Shown here in pieces: positions 1 to 9,290 of a stretch of DNA of 64,000 nucleotides (position 1 is its first letter; each line of letters opens with the position of its first letter). Origin of the DNA: Sphingobium sp. AS12 (GTDB lineage Bacteria > Pseudomonadota > Alphaproteobacteria > Sphingomonadales > Sphingomonadaceae). Made by a program: the position numbers and the translations under genes. The notes beneath the pieces are model-generated. The model had not been told where the DNA came from, ran no database searches, and was given only the letters and a program-made list of their open reading frames with translations. The stretch spans positions 124,001 to 188,000 of the forward strand of contig NZ_JAHRGM010000046.1 in NCBI RefSeq assembly GCF_019097845.1, written 5' to 3'.

Positions 1-1129
1 CCGTGCGGTCTTCAACACCAATGCGCAGGTGCTCCGGTTCCTGCCTGACCAGGGTCCGCCCTTCTCGATCCGCAGCTGGATCACCGCAGCCGACCCTCGC
101 CCCGGCGCGATCCTGTTCGTCACGTCCGACTATGACGATCTCGAGATGAACAGGCCGCTCCTGACGCTATGGATGAACCTGGCCATCACCAGCCTCATGA
201 CGCTTTCGCGCACGCGCTCGCTTCGCACCTGGTTCATGTTCGACGAGGTCGGCGCTCTCCACCGTCTGCCAGCCATCGAGAAGGGCCTTCAGACGGCCCG
301 CAACTTCGGGGGTGCGATGATCCTTGGGCTCCACAGTTTTCAGAAGCTGGTCGAGGTATATGGCGAGGAGGGCGCCCGCAACCTTGCCTCGCTTGCCCGA
401 ACCAAACTGATCCTCGCCACCAGTGAGTTCAAAACCGCGGAAGAATGCTCGCAATATATCGGCAACCGCGAGGTCCGTCAGATGGATGAGGCCTATAGCT
501 ACGGCTACAACAACACCCGTGACGCCTCGACGCTGACGCCGCGCAAGCAGGTAGAGCCGCTCGTCCTTCCCGACGACATCACGAACCTGCCGTCGATGAC
601 CGGCTATGTGAAGTTTCCGGACGGCTTCCCAGCTGCCAGGATCGAGCTCCAGTGGCGTGATTATCCGGCCGTGGCGGAGGGGTTCATCCTGCGTCCCAAT
701 ATCGCGCCGGTAAGCTCACGCCGCGGCGAAGAGACATTCGCGAACCAAGGCGAAGCGGGGGGTAGGGACGGCGCGATTCAGATGGATGAGGCAACGGCCG
801 AACCGGTCAACGTCGCCAGGGAACTGGCTGCGCGGATCCTGCTCACAGACCCGGATGAGGAAGGGAGGTCGGAAGCGGAACGCCGGGGCGCCGATCGGTC
901 CCAAGGGGCTGAGCAGCATCCGGCTGCGAACCCCGGCGCGGAACGGCCGCGACCGCCCGAGCGCACGGGAGAGCGGGGCGCCGATCCGCTGCGCGATCGC
1001 GGAGACAAGGGCGCGCCCCGGCCAGGCGATCGTGCCGCCCAGGTCGAGGATCAGACGCTCCGCGAGTTGCGCGAGAACTTCTCCACGCCGTCCGCTCCTG
1101 ACCGTGACGACCTCGATCTGGGGTTGTGA
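1..1129 (+). CDS. traD: F-type type IV coupling protein TraD, C-terminal part
   Basis: The frame is open from the window edge (first codon at base 2), so the gene starts upstream and about 375 codons are present. TraD is the inner-membrane hexameric ATPase that hands relaxase-bound DNA to the secretion channel. The visible part holds the second half of the ATPase fold: a Walker B-like strand followed by acid (WFMFDEVGAL), then the conserved stretch TARNFGGAMILGLHS. After about residue 245 the protein becomes a charged, Arg/Glu/Pro-rich tail, as in TraD proteins that dock to relaxase. It ends 3 bases before the traI start, so the two are almost certainly co-transcribed. The Walker A half lies outside the window. 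Confidence 0.9.
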   Translation, partial: RAVFNTNAQVLRFLPDQGPPFSIRSWITAADPRPGAILFVTSDYDDLEMNRPLLTLWMNLAITSLMTLSRTRSLRTWFMFDEVGALHRLPAIEKGLQTARNFGGAMILGLHSFQKLVEVYGEEGARNLASLARTKLILATSEFKTAEECSQYIGNREVRQMDEAYSYGYNNTRDASTLTPRKQVEPLVLPDDITNLPSMTGYVKFPDGFPAARIELQWRDYPAVAEGFILRPNIAPVSSRRGEETFANQGEAGGRDGAIQMDEATAEPVNVARELAARILLTDPDEEGRSEAERRGADRSQGAEQHPAANPGAERPRPPERTGERGADPLRDRGDKGAPRPGDRAAQVEDQTLRELRENFSTPSAPDRDDLDLGL

Positions 1130-1132
1130 CCC

Positions 1133-4100
1133 GTGCTGTCGATGAGCCCGATCCGGTCGGCCGCAGGGAGCGCCGAATATTTCACGAAGGACGACTATTA
1201 TACGTCCGAGGGTTCGGCCGAGGCCAGCGCGTGGGGCGGGGAGGGGGCCGAGGCGCTCGACCTTTCCGGCGAAGTTGAGAAGGATGTCTTCGAGAAGCTG
1301 CTGAACGGGGAACTGCCCGACGGCGAGAAGGTCGGCCAGGTCGAAAACCGGCAGCCCGGCATGGACCTTACCTTCTCCATGCCGAAATCCCTGTCGGTGA
1401 TGGCCTATGTGGGCGGGGACCGCCGGATCCTCGACGCCAACATGGCCGCCGTTCGCGACACGATGCGCTGGGTCGAGAAGAATCTCGCCGAAGGCCGCAA
1501 GGATGTCGAAGGGCGCAAGGTCCCGATCAGGACCGGCAATCTTATCTATGCCCTCTTCGCCCATGACACGAGCCGCGCGCTCGATCCCCAGGGCCACATC
1601 CACGCCGTGATCATGAACCTCACCCGCATGCCCGACGGCATCTGGCAGGCCCTGCACAATGGCGCCATCTGGAAGCACAACACCGTCATTGGCTCGATCT
1701 ATCGCGCCAATCTGCGCGACCGTATCGAGCAGCTCGGCTACCGGATCGAGACGGTCGGCAAACATGGCATGTTTGAAATCGCCGGCGTCGCCAGGGACGT
1801 GATCGAGGCGTTCAGCCAGCGCCGCGCCACCATCCTTGCCAAGGTGGCCGAACTGGGAATCCGCACGCCCGAAGGCCGCAACGCCGTCACGATCAATACC
1901 CGCGACCCCAAGCTCGAGGTCACCGATCGTGGGGCGCTGCGGGAAGAATGGAAAGATAAGGCCAAGGCCCTCGGGTTCACGGGACAGGCGCTTCTCACCG
2001 AGGCCCTCCAGCGCGCCGGTGCACACCGCGAGCGGGGTGTCATGGCACGCGGCTATGAAGCGGTGTCCGGGGCGATCAGCGGCGCGATTGCCAAGGTCGG
2101 CGAATTCTTGCGCCCCGACGATCCTCTTGTTGATCGCGGCCTTGCCCGTCTCATCACATCGCCCGCCACCGCGCGCGCGCAATATGCGGTTGCTTCCGCA
2201 GTTCGGATCCTCTCGCAGCGGGAGGCCGCGTTCGACCGACACCAACTGTCGAAGACCGCGCTCGATCTCGGATTGAAGGGCGTCGGCATCGATGCGGTGG
2301 AACAGCGGATCGATCAGCTAACGGAGCGAGGCGCGTTGATCCCCGGTGTCGCACGGCATGACGGCACGATCGTCGCGGTGACGACCGCCGAGGCACTTGC
2401 CACCGAGCGCCGGATTATCGCCGAGATGGAGTTGGGCCGCGGGGCGAGCCAGGCGATCATTCCCGCCGCCGATGCGCCAGCGCGGCTGCAGGCGGTGGCG
2501 CTGAAGCCCCTCAAAGCCGAACAGATCGCGGCCGCCACCCTCATGCTGTCGAGCGAGGATCGGATGGTGACGATCCAGGGCGGCGCCGGTGCCGGCAAAT
2601 CGACAATGTTGAACGCGGTCGCGCGCGTCGCCGAGGCAGAGGGGCGGACTGTGCTTGGCCTCGCCTTCCAGACCAGGATCGTCCAGGATCTGGGAGCTGA
2701 CGCCGGCATTGAAGCGCGGACCGTCGCCTCCTTCCTGGTCGAACATGGGCGCCACCTGCGCCAGCCCCGGGGCGATGCGTTCGACGCCGCGCAGGCAGCG
2801 ATGAAGGGCAAGCTGCTCTTCCTTGATGAGGGATCGATGGTATCCAACAACCAGATGGTACGCCTCCATCAGCTCGCGAATCTTCTCGGGGTCGACAAGC
2901 TCGTACTGGTCGGCGATCGCAAGCAGATTTCCTCGATCGATGCCGGCAAGTCGTTCGCCCTTGTTCAGGCAGCCGGCGCGACGATCGCGCGGATGGTCGG
3001 CAATCTTCGCCAGAAAACCGGGCAGCTGAAAATCGTCGCGGCACTCGCCAATCGCGGACAAGCGGCCCGCGCGATGGAAGTGCTCGGCGACAAAGTGATC
3101 GAAGACAAGGACCATGTGGGGCGCGCGGCCGCAATGTGGCTCGAGCTTCCCGCCGAAGAGCGCGAGCGTACCGCGCTGTTTGCATCGGGGCGCGAAGCGC
3201 GTGCCGAACTCAATCGGCTGGTCCAGGATGGTCTCAAGTCCGAAGGAACGATCGGCGGAACGAGCCTCAACCTCACCGTGCTCGAGCGCGTGAACCTGAC
3301 GCGCGAGGAACTGCGTTACGCGCACAACTACCGGCCCGGCCTGACCTTGGATGTCGCGCTGTCGGTGCCCGCCATCGGCCTTGGTCGCGGTCTCTACGAG
3401 GTGACCAGGGTCTTCGCGAATGGGAAGGTCGAGGTATCGGCCGGAGCGCGAAAGCATCGCTTCGATCCGAAGCAGATCCCGCCTCGCCTGGACGAGGATC
3501 GGCTTGGTCTGGCCGAAAAGAAGCAGGTCGAGATCCATGCCGGAGACCGTATTCGCTGGACTGCGACCGACCCTGACCGCGCGCTTGTCAACAGCGCGCT
3601 CGCCCGGATCATTTCCGTCGACGGCACCGCGGTCCAGGTCGAGACGGCGAACAAGAAGCAGGTCACGCTTCCGATCGGCGATCCGATGTTGAGCAGGATC
3701 GATCTCGCTTACAGCCTCAACATGCATATGGCTCAGGGGATTACGATCGAGAAGGCGATCGCGGTGATGTCCTCGTACGAGTTCAATCTGTCGAACCAAC
3801 GCCTGTTCAATGTCGTGGTGACCCGCGTGCAATTTGACCTGCAGCTGGTGGTCGATGATCGTGAGAAGCTCGCGCGTCAGATCGCGCGCAATCCGGGCGA
3901 CAAGACGTCGTCGCTCGAAACGACCGGGGAAGTGCGGTTCGACGGTTGGTCCAGCAATCCCGTAAGCAACACCGGCGTAACGACACCCGCGCCGGTGTTG
4001 CCGCCGGAGCTCGATCGCCCACCCGACGGCGGCGAGTGGCCGGCCGACGAACCGCTCCCGTACATCAAGATCAAGCCGATGGTGTCGGACCCGGGCAGCC

Positions 4101-4186
4101 TCAAGGCGCCGGAGCCGACTGACAAGGAGAAGGCGCCCGCGCCGCCGTTGCCGCTGCCGGAGCGAACCCTCGGGCTTGATTTGTGA
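1133..4186 (+). CDS. traI: MobF conjugative relaxase/helicase TraI (TrwC type)
   Basis: A relaxase nicks oriT, stays covalently linked to the 5' end and unwinds the plasmid for transfer. The 1017 residues match TrwC size rather than the 1756 of F TraI. The N-terminal TrwC domain shows a tyrosine pair at residues 22-23 (DDYY) and the metal-binding histidines H144, H155 and H157 (GHIHAVIMN). A RecD-like helicase follows, with Walker A GAGAGKST near residues 484-491 and a Walker B-like LDEGSMVS. The C-terminal 70 residues are Pro-rich. The GTG start at 1133 follows the traD stop by 3 bases; an in-frame ATG at 1142 is an equally plausible start. Confidence 0.93.
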   Translation: MLSMSPIRSAAGSAEYFTKDDYYTSEGSAEASAWGGEGAEALDLSGEVEKDVFEKLLNGELPDGEKVGQVENRQPGMDLTFSMPKSLSVMAYVGGDRRILDANMAAVRDTMRWVEKNLAEGRKDVEGRKVPIRTGNLIYALFAHDTSRALDPQGHIHAVIMNLTRMPDGIWQALHNGAIWKHNTVIGSIYRANLRDRIEQLGYRIETVGKHGMFEIAGVARDVIEAFSQRRATILAKVAELGIRTPEGRNAVTINTRDPKLEVTDRGALREEWKDKAKALGFTGQALLTEALQRAGAHRERGVMARGYEAVSGAISGAIAKVGEFLRPDDPLVDRGLARLITSPATARAQYAVASAVRILSQREAAFDRHQLSKTALDLGLKGVGIDAVEQRIDQLTERGALIPGVARHDGTIVAVTTAEALATERRIIAEMELGRGASQAIIPAADAPARLQAVALKPLKAEQIAAATLMLSSEDRMVTIQGGAGAGKSTMLNAVARVAEAEGRTVLGLAFQTRIVQDLGADAGIEARTVASFLVEHGRHLRQPRGDAFDAAQAAMKGKLLFLDEGSMVSNNQMVRLHQLANLLGVDKLVLVGDRKQISSIDAGKSFALVQAAGATIARMVGNLRQKTGQLKIVAALANRGQAARAMEVLGDKVIEDKDHVGRAAAMWLELPAEERERTALFASGREARAELNRLVQDGLKSEGTIGGTSLNLTVLERVNLTREELRYAHNYRPGLTLDVALSVPAIGLGRGLYEVTRVFANGKVEVSAGARKHRFDPKQIPPRLDEDRLGLAEKKQVEIHAGDRIRWTATDPDRALVNSALARIISVDGTAVQVETANKKQVTLPIGDPMLSRIDLAYSLNMHMAQGITIEKAIAVMSSYEFNLSNQRLFNVVVTRVQFDLQLVVDDREKLARQIARNPGDKTSSLETTGEVRFDGWSSNPVSNTGVTTPAPVLPPELDRPPDGGEWPADEPLPYIKIKPMVSDPGSLKAPEPTDKEKAPAPPLPLPERTLGLDL

Positions 4187-4235
4187 GTGACGTTGCAGTG
4201 GGCAGGGTCCGCGCGGCTATGGAGGTGACGATGGG

Positions 4236-4431
4236 ATGAGAATTTAGGGGTTCGGGCAGCTTCGGAAGCGAGCGCGATGCGCGGGACTTCGCGGAGCGCA
4301 ATGGGATCGATCCCAGCGATGTTCGCACTCGCCAGAAAGGCGAAAGGATCGAGCTGGAAATCCGGGAATCTGCTCTCGATGGTCGGCGGCTGCGGGATCG
4401 CGGCGAGGGGCGTCGGAACGGATGGAGCTGA
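4236..4431 (+). pseudogene. frameshifted small gene downstream of traI
   Basis: An ATG at 4236 has a strong ribosome site (GGAGGTG at 4221-4227) but meets a stop after three codons (ATG AGA ATT TAG). If one T of the TTT run at 4243-4245 is removed, the frame opens into a 64-residue hydrophilic protein beginning MRIRGSGSFGSERDARDF and ending at the TGA at 4429-4431. Its composition is coding-like (alternating charged residues, G/C at third positions). I do not recognise the family. A sequencing error, true decay or slippage at the T run would all fit; inference only. Confidence 0.5.
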
Positions 4432-4530
4432 TCTTGTCAGTCCGGCCGCAGGACTGCGGCCAGAGTTGATAGATCGCCAATCGGTTCAGGTCGACGCGGG
4501 CCACGCAGATATTGTGTAGATTGTCGGTAG

Positions 4531-4769
4531 TGACACTTTACCGATCGGCGGCGACTGGCAGAGCGGGGGCACGGGTCGGATGTCATTGCGCCATCATTGT
4601 GTACTGGTTCCATCATTGCGTACTGGCGAGGAGTGTGTCTTGGTCCTGGGGTTTTGGCAGTAAATTGCTATCGAAACGGAGGGGCCGGTCATCTCCCAAC
4701 AACGACAATATGCGTGGTGACCGGGCGAGTTCGTGACACTTTATCGCGCGAGCGTCCGGTAAAGTGTCA
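4531..4769. repeat. three TGACACTTTA boxes, two forming an inverted repeat
   Basis: The 10-mer TGACACTTTA occurs at 4531-4540 and 4734-4743, and its exact reverse complement at 4760-4769. The last two form a 10-bp-armed inverted repeat with a 16-base spacer. The first copy continues as CCG and the third mirrors that (CGGTAAAGTGTCA), so a 13-base box is shared by those two. All lie in the long gene-free stretch before the gene at 4833. Likely binding sites for a plasmid-maintenance or regulatory protein; which one is not visible. Confidence 0.6.
4592..4626. repeat. iteron-like direct repeat pair
   Basis: CATCATTGTGTACTGG (4592-4607) is repeated as CATCATTGCGTACTGG (4611-4626), 15 of 16 bases identical with a 19-base period. 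A partial third unit (GTCATTGCG, 4582-4590) sits just upstream. Tandem short repeats with regular spacing resemble iterons or partition-site repeats. No recognisable replication initiator lies next to them in the window. Confidence 0.5.
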
Positions 4770-4832
4770 TAGGTGACAAACTGCTCGAATCGCCGCAAAA
4801 TCTTCAACTAAGGGATTCCCTTTTCGGAACGG

Positions 4833-5426
4833 ATGTGCTTGATTCGTTCCGCTATGTTGCATGCCCCAAACCTTGTCGACCACGGGGTCGCACCCCTCGA
4901 CATGCGGGGGTTGATGGCGATGATCGCACACAGTTCCTCGCGGCCCCGCTATGCGTTCATGGTGCTCAACCTGATCGCGGAAGTCGCGCGGCCCGATGGC
5001 AGCGCCGGCCCATGGGTCAAACAGGACGGCCGGAGCGTCTTGCTGCGGGATTGGCTCTGCGATGCACTGGTTCCGATGGGCCACCGGGATCCGCGCCGGA
5101 TCGCCTTGTGCGAGCGCGTCCGGTCGGCGTTCGAGCGTGCCGGAACGCTTCCCGCGTCAAGCGAAGATGCCACCCGGGCCATCGACGACGAAGTGCGCGA
5201 CCGGGTGCGGGCAGCGGGGAAGTCAAATCTCAGCCGGGCGGTCTCCGACCTGGTTCGGGCGGGCCTGCTGCGCCGGCACTATCAGGGCTATCGTGTCGAT
5301 CATCATAACCGCGGCGCGCAGCGGCAGGCCGTCTATACGCTGGCGCCCGTCACCCGGCGGCTTTTCAGCCGGGAATTGGCGATGTTGACACCGCCTCTGG
5401 GGGCCCAGCGCCAACTACCGTTTTGA
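4833..5426 (+). CDS. uncharacterised winged-helix-like protein
   Basis: Up to 197 residues, Arg-rich. The C-terminal half reads like a winged helix: a helix with SRAVSDLVRAGLLRR followed by a hairpin-like YQGYRVDHHNRGAQRQ. That suggests DNA binding, fitting the repeats and palindromes immediately upstream, one of which overlaps the first ATG and could serve autoregulation. Starts at 4833, 4854 and 4902 are possible; none has a strong ribosome site, and 4833 lies inside the palindrome. I do not recognise the family. A role in element maintenance or transfer control is an inference from position. Confidence 0.6.
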   Translation: MCLIRSAMLHAPNLVDHGVAPLDMRGLMAMIAHSSSRPRYAFMVLNLIAEVARPDGSAGPWVKQDGRSVLLRDWLCDALVPMGHRDPRRIALCERVRSAFERAGTLPASSEDATRAIDDEVRDRVRAAGKSNLSRAVSDLVRAGLLRRHYQGYRVDHHNRGAQRQAVYTLAPVTRRLFSRELAMLTPPLGAQRQLPF

Positions 5427-5469
5427 GATCGGCATTGAGCGGGTAGGGCAGGGGGCACGATCCTGGCGC

Positions 5470-5925
5470 CTAGTCATCGTCGTCGTCGGGGATCGGGATC
5501 AGCCCCGTAAATCGATCGTGGTTGAACACGAGGCGGCCGCTGGTTTCGATCAGTTCGCAGCGCGCGGCGGCATCGAAAATGGCCCGAACATGATAACGCT
5601 CCGGCCGGTCATGTTGCGCGCTCCAGGCTGCGAGCGCGCCTGCGCGCGCGTGCAACGCGGCTGCGGCGTGCTCAATGGGCTCCAGCCTCTCGTCGGCCGC
5701 ATATTCAGCCAGGAATGCGACCTCAAGCAGCGGATTCCTCTCGAACTCCTCGCGCACGATCCCGAGGAGGATGTGCGCGTCATCGACCTGTTCGGCGGTG
5801 AACCGAAATCCGTTCAGGATCGCGAGCGCTTCGCCCGCCAAGTCCGTTGCCGTTGCCAGCTCTGCGGTCTGCGCCCTGGCGAGTGCGCTTTCGGCCCATC
5901 CCGCAAGCATAGCGCGAATATCCAT
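5470..5925 (-). CDS. hypothetical acidic protein
   Basis: About 151 residues from an ATG at 5925 that has GGAAGG about 13 bases upstream; a longer start at 5961 is less likely. The protein is Ala-rich and mostly helical, with many Leu/Ala/Glu, and ends in a run of five aspartates (IPDDDDD). No membrane segment, signal peptide or catalytic motif is seen. It lies downstream of dnaE2 on the same strand after a 116-base gap, so it may be read through from the mutasome operon. Function unknown. Confidence 0.6.
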   Translation of the reverse strand: MDIRAMLAGWAESALARAQTAELATATDLAGEALAILNGFRFTAEQVDDAHILLGIVREEFERNPLLEVAFLAEYAADERLEPIEHAAAALHARAGALAAWSAQHDRPERYHVRAIFDAAARCELIETSGRLVFNHDRFTGLIPIPDDDDD

Positions 5926-6041
5926 AATCCCAGACCTTCCATAGCTACAGCACCCGGCCAATCGGCAATCGTCGAGGAATGTTCAACGACAATTACAGCT
6001 CCGCGTCCGGCGAGCCGCACGCGGCATTCATGATTCTGCCC

Positions 6042-9000
6042 TCAATGGAAATTCCGGGACTTGAGCCGGAGCGCGCCCTCATCCCGGTTTGGACCCTGCA
6101 GGCTCGCCATCGGCGGCGGCCGCTCGCGCGGATCGTCGGTTGCGCCGAACCGGGCGCCGTCGCTCCGACCGCCCGGCTTCGGGAACACACCATCGCGCTC
6201 GCCCAGGCTGGAAAGCAGCGGCGTCAGGTCGAACAGGCGCGCGCAGATCAGATGGATCACGTCGCCCTCGCGCTGGACCCGTCCCTGAATGCCGAGCATC
6301 GCGGCCGTCAGCACGATGCGGCGCTGCTTTTCGTAAAGGTCCGGCCAGACGACCAGATTGGCGATACCGGTCTCATCCTCGATGGTAATGAAGGTGACGT
6401 TCTTTGCCGATCCGGGCCGCTGGCGGACCAGTACCAGGCCGGCGGTGCGGACTGCGCGGCCATCGCGCAGCCCATTTGCGGCAGCGCAGGACACGAACCG
6501 CTCGCGCTCCAGTTCTCCGCGCAGGAAGGCGAGCGGATGCTTGCGCAGCGTCAGGCCGACATGGCGATAATCCTCGACCACTTCCCGGCCCACCGTCATG
6601 GCCTTGAGGCGCACAGCTTCTTCCACGATCTCGGGCGCGGGACGGCCATCCTCGTTGGCCGCCGCGAACAGCGGCAGGGGTTCGTCGCGCAGCGCCTTTA
6701 TCGCCCACAAAGCTTCGCGCCGGGCGAGGCCGAACGCGGGACGGAAGGCGTCGGCCTCGGCGAGCTGGACCAGCGCGGCGGCGGGCACGCCGGCGCGGCG
6801 CCAGACGTCATCGACATCGGCGAACGGCCGCTCGGCGCGCGCCGTGACGATCGCGGCGGCGTTGTCGTTGGCGAGGCCCGCGATCCGGTTGAAACCCAGA
6901 CGCACGGCGAACCGATCCTCGCCGACCGGCTCCAGCGTGCAGTCCCAGCGCGAGGCGTTGACGCAAACCGGCCGCACCTCGACGCCGTGATCCCGCGCGT
7001 CGCGGACAATTTGCGCGGGTGCGTAGAATCCCATGGGTTGGCTATTCAAGAGCGCGATGCAGAAGATATCGGGATGCCAGCATTTGAGCCAGCTCGACGC
7101 ATAGGCGATGAGGGCGAAGCTGGCGGCATGGGATTCCGGGAAGCCATAGCTGCCGAACCCTTCGAGCTGGTTCACGGTGCGCTCGGCGAATTCCTCGGCA
7201 TAGCCGCGCTCGGCCATGCCGGTGAGCAGGCGTTCGCGGAAATTCACCACGCCGCCGGTATGTTTAAAGGTGGCCATCGCGCGCCGAAGCTGATCGGCCT
7301 CGCTGGCGGAGAAGCCCGCGCAGACCATCGCTACCTGCATGGCCTGCTCCTGAAAGAGCGGCACGCCGAGCGTCTTGCCCAGCACGCGTTCCAGCTCGGG
7401 CGTCGGATAGTCGACCGGCTCCAGCCCCTCGCGCCGCCGGAGATAGGGGTGGACCATGTCGCCCTGGATCGGACCGGGGCGGACAATCGCCACCTGAATG
7501 ACCAGGTCGTAATAGGTCCGCGGCTTGATCCGAGGCAGCATGGCCATCTGCGCCCGGCTCTCGATCTGGAAGGTGCCCAAGGTGTCCGCCTTGCGGATCA
7601 TCGCATAGGTGCGTGGATCTTCCGCCGGGATGGTCGCGAGATCGAGATCGACGCCCTTGTGCTCGCGCAGCAAGTCGAACCCGCGCCGCATACAGGACAG
7701 CATCCCCAGCGCCAGCACGTCGACCTTCATCATCTTCAAGGCGTCGACGTCATCCTTGTCCCATTCGATCACCTGGCGATCCTCCATCGCCGCCGGTTCG
7801 ATCGGCACCAGTTCGTCCAGGCGATCTTCGGTGAGGACGAAGCCGCCGGGATGCTGGCTGAGATGGCGCGGCGTACCGATGAGCTGGCGCGCGAGGTCGA
7901 GCGTCAGCCGCAGGCGGCGATCGCCGAGATTGAGGTTCAGTTCCTCCGCATGCTTGGGTTCGGCGCTTTCGGTAGACCAGCCCCAGATTTGCGAGGACAG
8001 CAACGCGATCATGTCCTCGGGCAGGCCCATCGCCTTGCCGACGTCGCGCAGCGCCCCCTTGGCGCGATAGCGGATCACGGTCGAGCACAGCGCCGCGCGA
8101 TGCCGACCATAGGTATTAAAGACCCACTGGATCACCTCTTCCCGACGTTGATGCTCGAAATCCACATCGATGTCGGGCGGCTCGCGCCGTTCGGCCGAGA
8201 CGAACCGCTCGAATAGCAAGCTGTTGCGGCTCGGGTCGATCGAGGTGACGCCCAGCACATAGCAGACGGCGCTATTGGCTGCGCTCCCGCGCCCCTGGCA
8301 GAGAATGCCCAGCTTGCGGGCCTGCCGCACGATCGCGTCGACCGTGAGGAAATATGGCGCATAGTCGAGGCTGGCGATCAGCCCCAGCTCATGGCGCAGC
8401 GTCGCGGCTACTTCGTCGGGCACGCCTTCGGGATAGCGCTCGGCCGCGCCCTCCCAGGTGCGTCTCTCCAGCGTGGCCTGTGCGGTCAGGCCAGCGTCGA
8501 CCACCTCGTGCGGATATTGATAGGCCAACTCGCTCAGGCTGAAGTGGCAGCGATTGGCGATGTCGGCCGAGCGCGCCACCGCCTCCGGCCATAGCCGGAA
8601 CAGGCGAGCCATCTCCTCGGGGGGCTTCAGATAACGGTCAGCGTGGCGGTTCTTGGCGAAGCCGGCATCGTCGATGGCGACGCCCTCACGGATGCAGGTC
8701 ATCACGTCCTGGAGCATCCGCCGGTCGGGATGGTGGAACAGCACATCGTTGGTGGCGACGGTCGGCACGCCCGCCTGCGCCGCCATGTTGACCAGCGCGT
8801 GCAGCCGCAGGAAATCGCGCGGGCGGCGGCGCAGCGTCAGCGCCAGCCAGGCGCGACCCGGGAATATGTCCGCCACGCGCCGCAGCTTGAGCACCGTCAG
8901 ATCGTCGGCGGCGTCGGGGACAAGGACGGCGAGAAGCCCTTCGCTCCAGTCGCGCACATCGTCCCAATGCAGCTCGCACTTCGCCTTGCCGGCCCGCGCC

Positions 9001-9290
9001 TTGCCGATCGACAGCAACCGGCACAGCCGTGCATAGGCGGGCCGGTCGGTCGGATAGACCAGCAAGTCTGTGCCGTCGGCAAGCACGAGGCGGCAGCCGA
9101 CGACGAGGCGCACGCCGGTCGCCTTTGCCGCTTCATGAGCGCGGACGATCCCTGCGAGGCTGTTGCGATCAGTGACCGCTAGCGCCTCGATGCCGAGGAC
9201 CGCGGCTGCGGCGAACAGCTCTTCCGCGCTACTGGCCCCGCGCAGGAACGAGAAGTGCGACGCGCATTGCAGTTCCGCATAGCGCGTCAT
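6042..9290 (-). CDS. dnaE2: error-prone DNA polymerase III alpha subunit DnaE2 (ImuC)
   Basis: DnaE2 carries out translesion synthesis together with ImuA and ImuB after SOS induction. The 1082 residues match the family. An N-terminal PHP domain starts with [10 protein letters not shown]; the polymerase palm carries [12 protein letters not shown], holding catalytic aspartates; helix-hairpin-helix and OB-fold regions follow. The start overlaps the imuB stop by 4 bases (ATGA), giving tight coupling. The three genes run imuA-imuB-dnaE2 behind one SOS box at 11515-11529. The housekeeping DnaE is excluded by the gene order and length. Confidence 0.95.
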   Translation of the reverse strand: MTRYAELQCASHFSFLRGASSAEELFAAAAVLGIEALAVTDRNSLAGIVRAHEAAKATGVRLVVGCRLVLADGTDLLVYPTDRPAYARLCRLLSIGKARAGKAKCELHWDDVRDWSEGLLAVLVPDAADDLTVLKLRRVADIFPGRAWLALTLRRRPRDFLRLHALVNMAAQAGVPTVATNDVLFHHPDRRMLQDVMTCIREGVAIDDAGFAKNRHADRYLKPPEEMARLFRLWPEAVARSADIANRCHFSLSELAYQYPHEVVDAGLTAQATLERRTWEGAAERYPEGVPDEVAATLRHELGLIASLDYAPYFLTVDAIVRQARKLGILCQGRGSAANSAVCYVLGVTSIDPSRNSLLFERFVSAERREPPDIDVDFEHQRREEVIQWVFNTYGRHRAALCSTVIRYRAKGALRDVGKAMGLPEDMIALLSSQIWGWSTESAEPKHAEELNLNLGDRRLRLTLDLARQLIGTPRHLSQHPGGFVLTEDRLDELVPIEPAAMEDRQVIEWDKDDVDALKMMKVDVLALGMLSCMRRGFDLLREHKGVDLDLATIPAEDPRTYAMIRKADTLGTFQIESRAQMAMLPRIKPRTYYDLVIQVAIVRPGPIQGDMVHPYLRRREGLEPVDYPTPELERVLGKTLGVPLFQEQAMQVAMVCAGFSASEADQLRRAMATFKHTGGVVNFRERLLTGMAERGYAEEFAERTVNQLEGFGSYGFPESHAASFALIAYASSWLKCWHPDIFCIALLNSQPMGFYAPAQIVRDARDHGVEVRPVCVNASRWDCTLEPVGEDRFAVRLGFNRIAGLANDNAAAIVTARAERPFADVDDVWRRAGVPAAALVQLAEADAFRPAFGLARREALWAIKALRDEPLPLFAAANEDGRPAPEIVEEAVRLKAMTVGREVVEDYRHVGLTLRKHPLAFLRGELERERFVSCAAANGLRDGRAVRTAGLVLVRQRPGSAKNVTFITIEDETGIANLVVWPDLYEKQRRIVLTAAMLGIQGRVQREGDVIHLICARLFDLTPLLSSLGERDGVFPKPGGRSDGARFGATDDPRERPPPMASLQGPNRDEGALRLKSRNFH

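Larger units (their letters stand above)
4187..4832. other. gene-poor control region downstream of traI
   Basis: This 646-base stretch holds the frameshifted small gene (4236-4431), the iteron-like pair and the TGACACTTTA boxes. Two further palindromes lie at its end: AAGGGATTCCCTT at about 4811-4823 and CGGAACG/CGTTCCG (4825-4831 and 4845-4851), the second spanning the ATG at 4833. No other coding signal was found. It could contain oriT, an origin or operator sites; this is inference. Confidence 0.45.

Noticed and set aside
716-3832. Two long minus-strand frames (716-2245 and 2318-3832) opposite traD and traI
   Set aside because: Typical GC-rich antisense frames; relaxase and helicase motifs are on the plus strand.
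5979-8216. 745-codon plus-strand frame opposite dnaE2
   Set aside because: It mirrors the dnaE2 coding strand; low-complexity composition rich in His/Arg/Gln/Ala and no family motif, while dnaE2 is fully supported.
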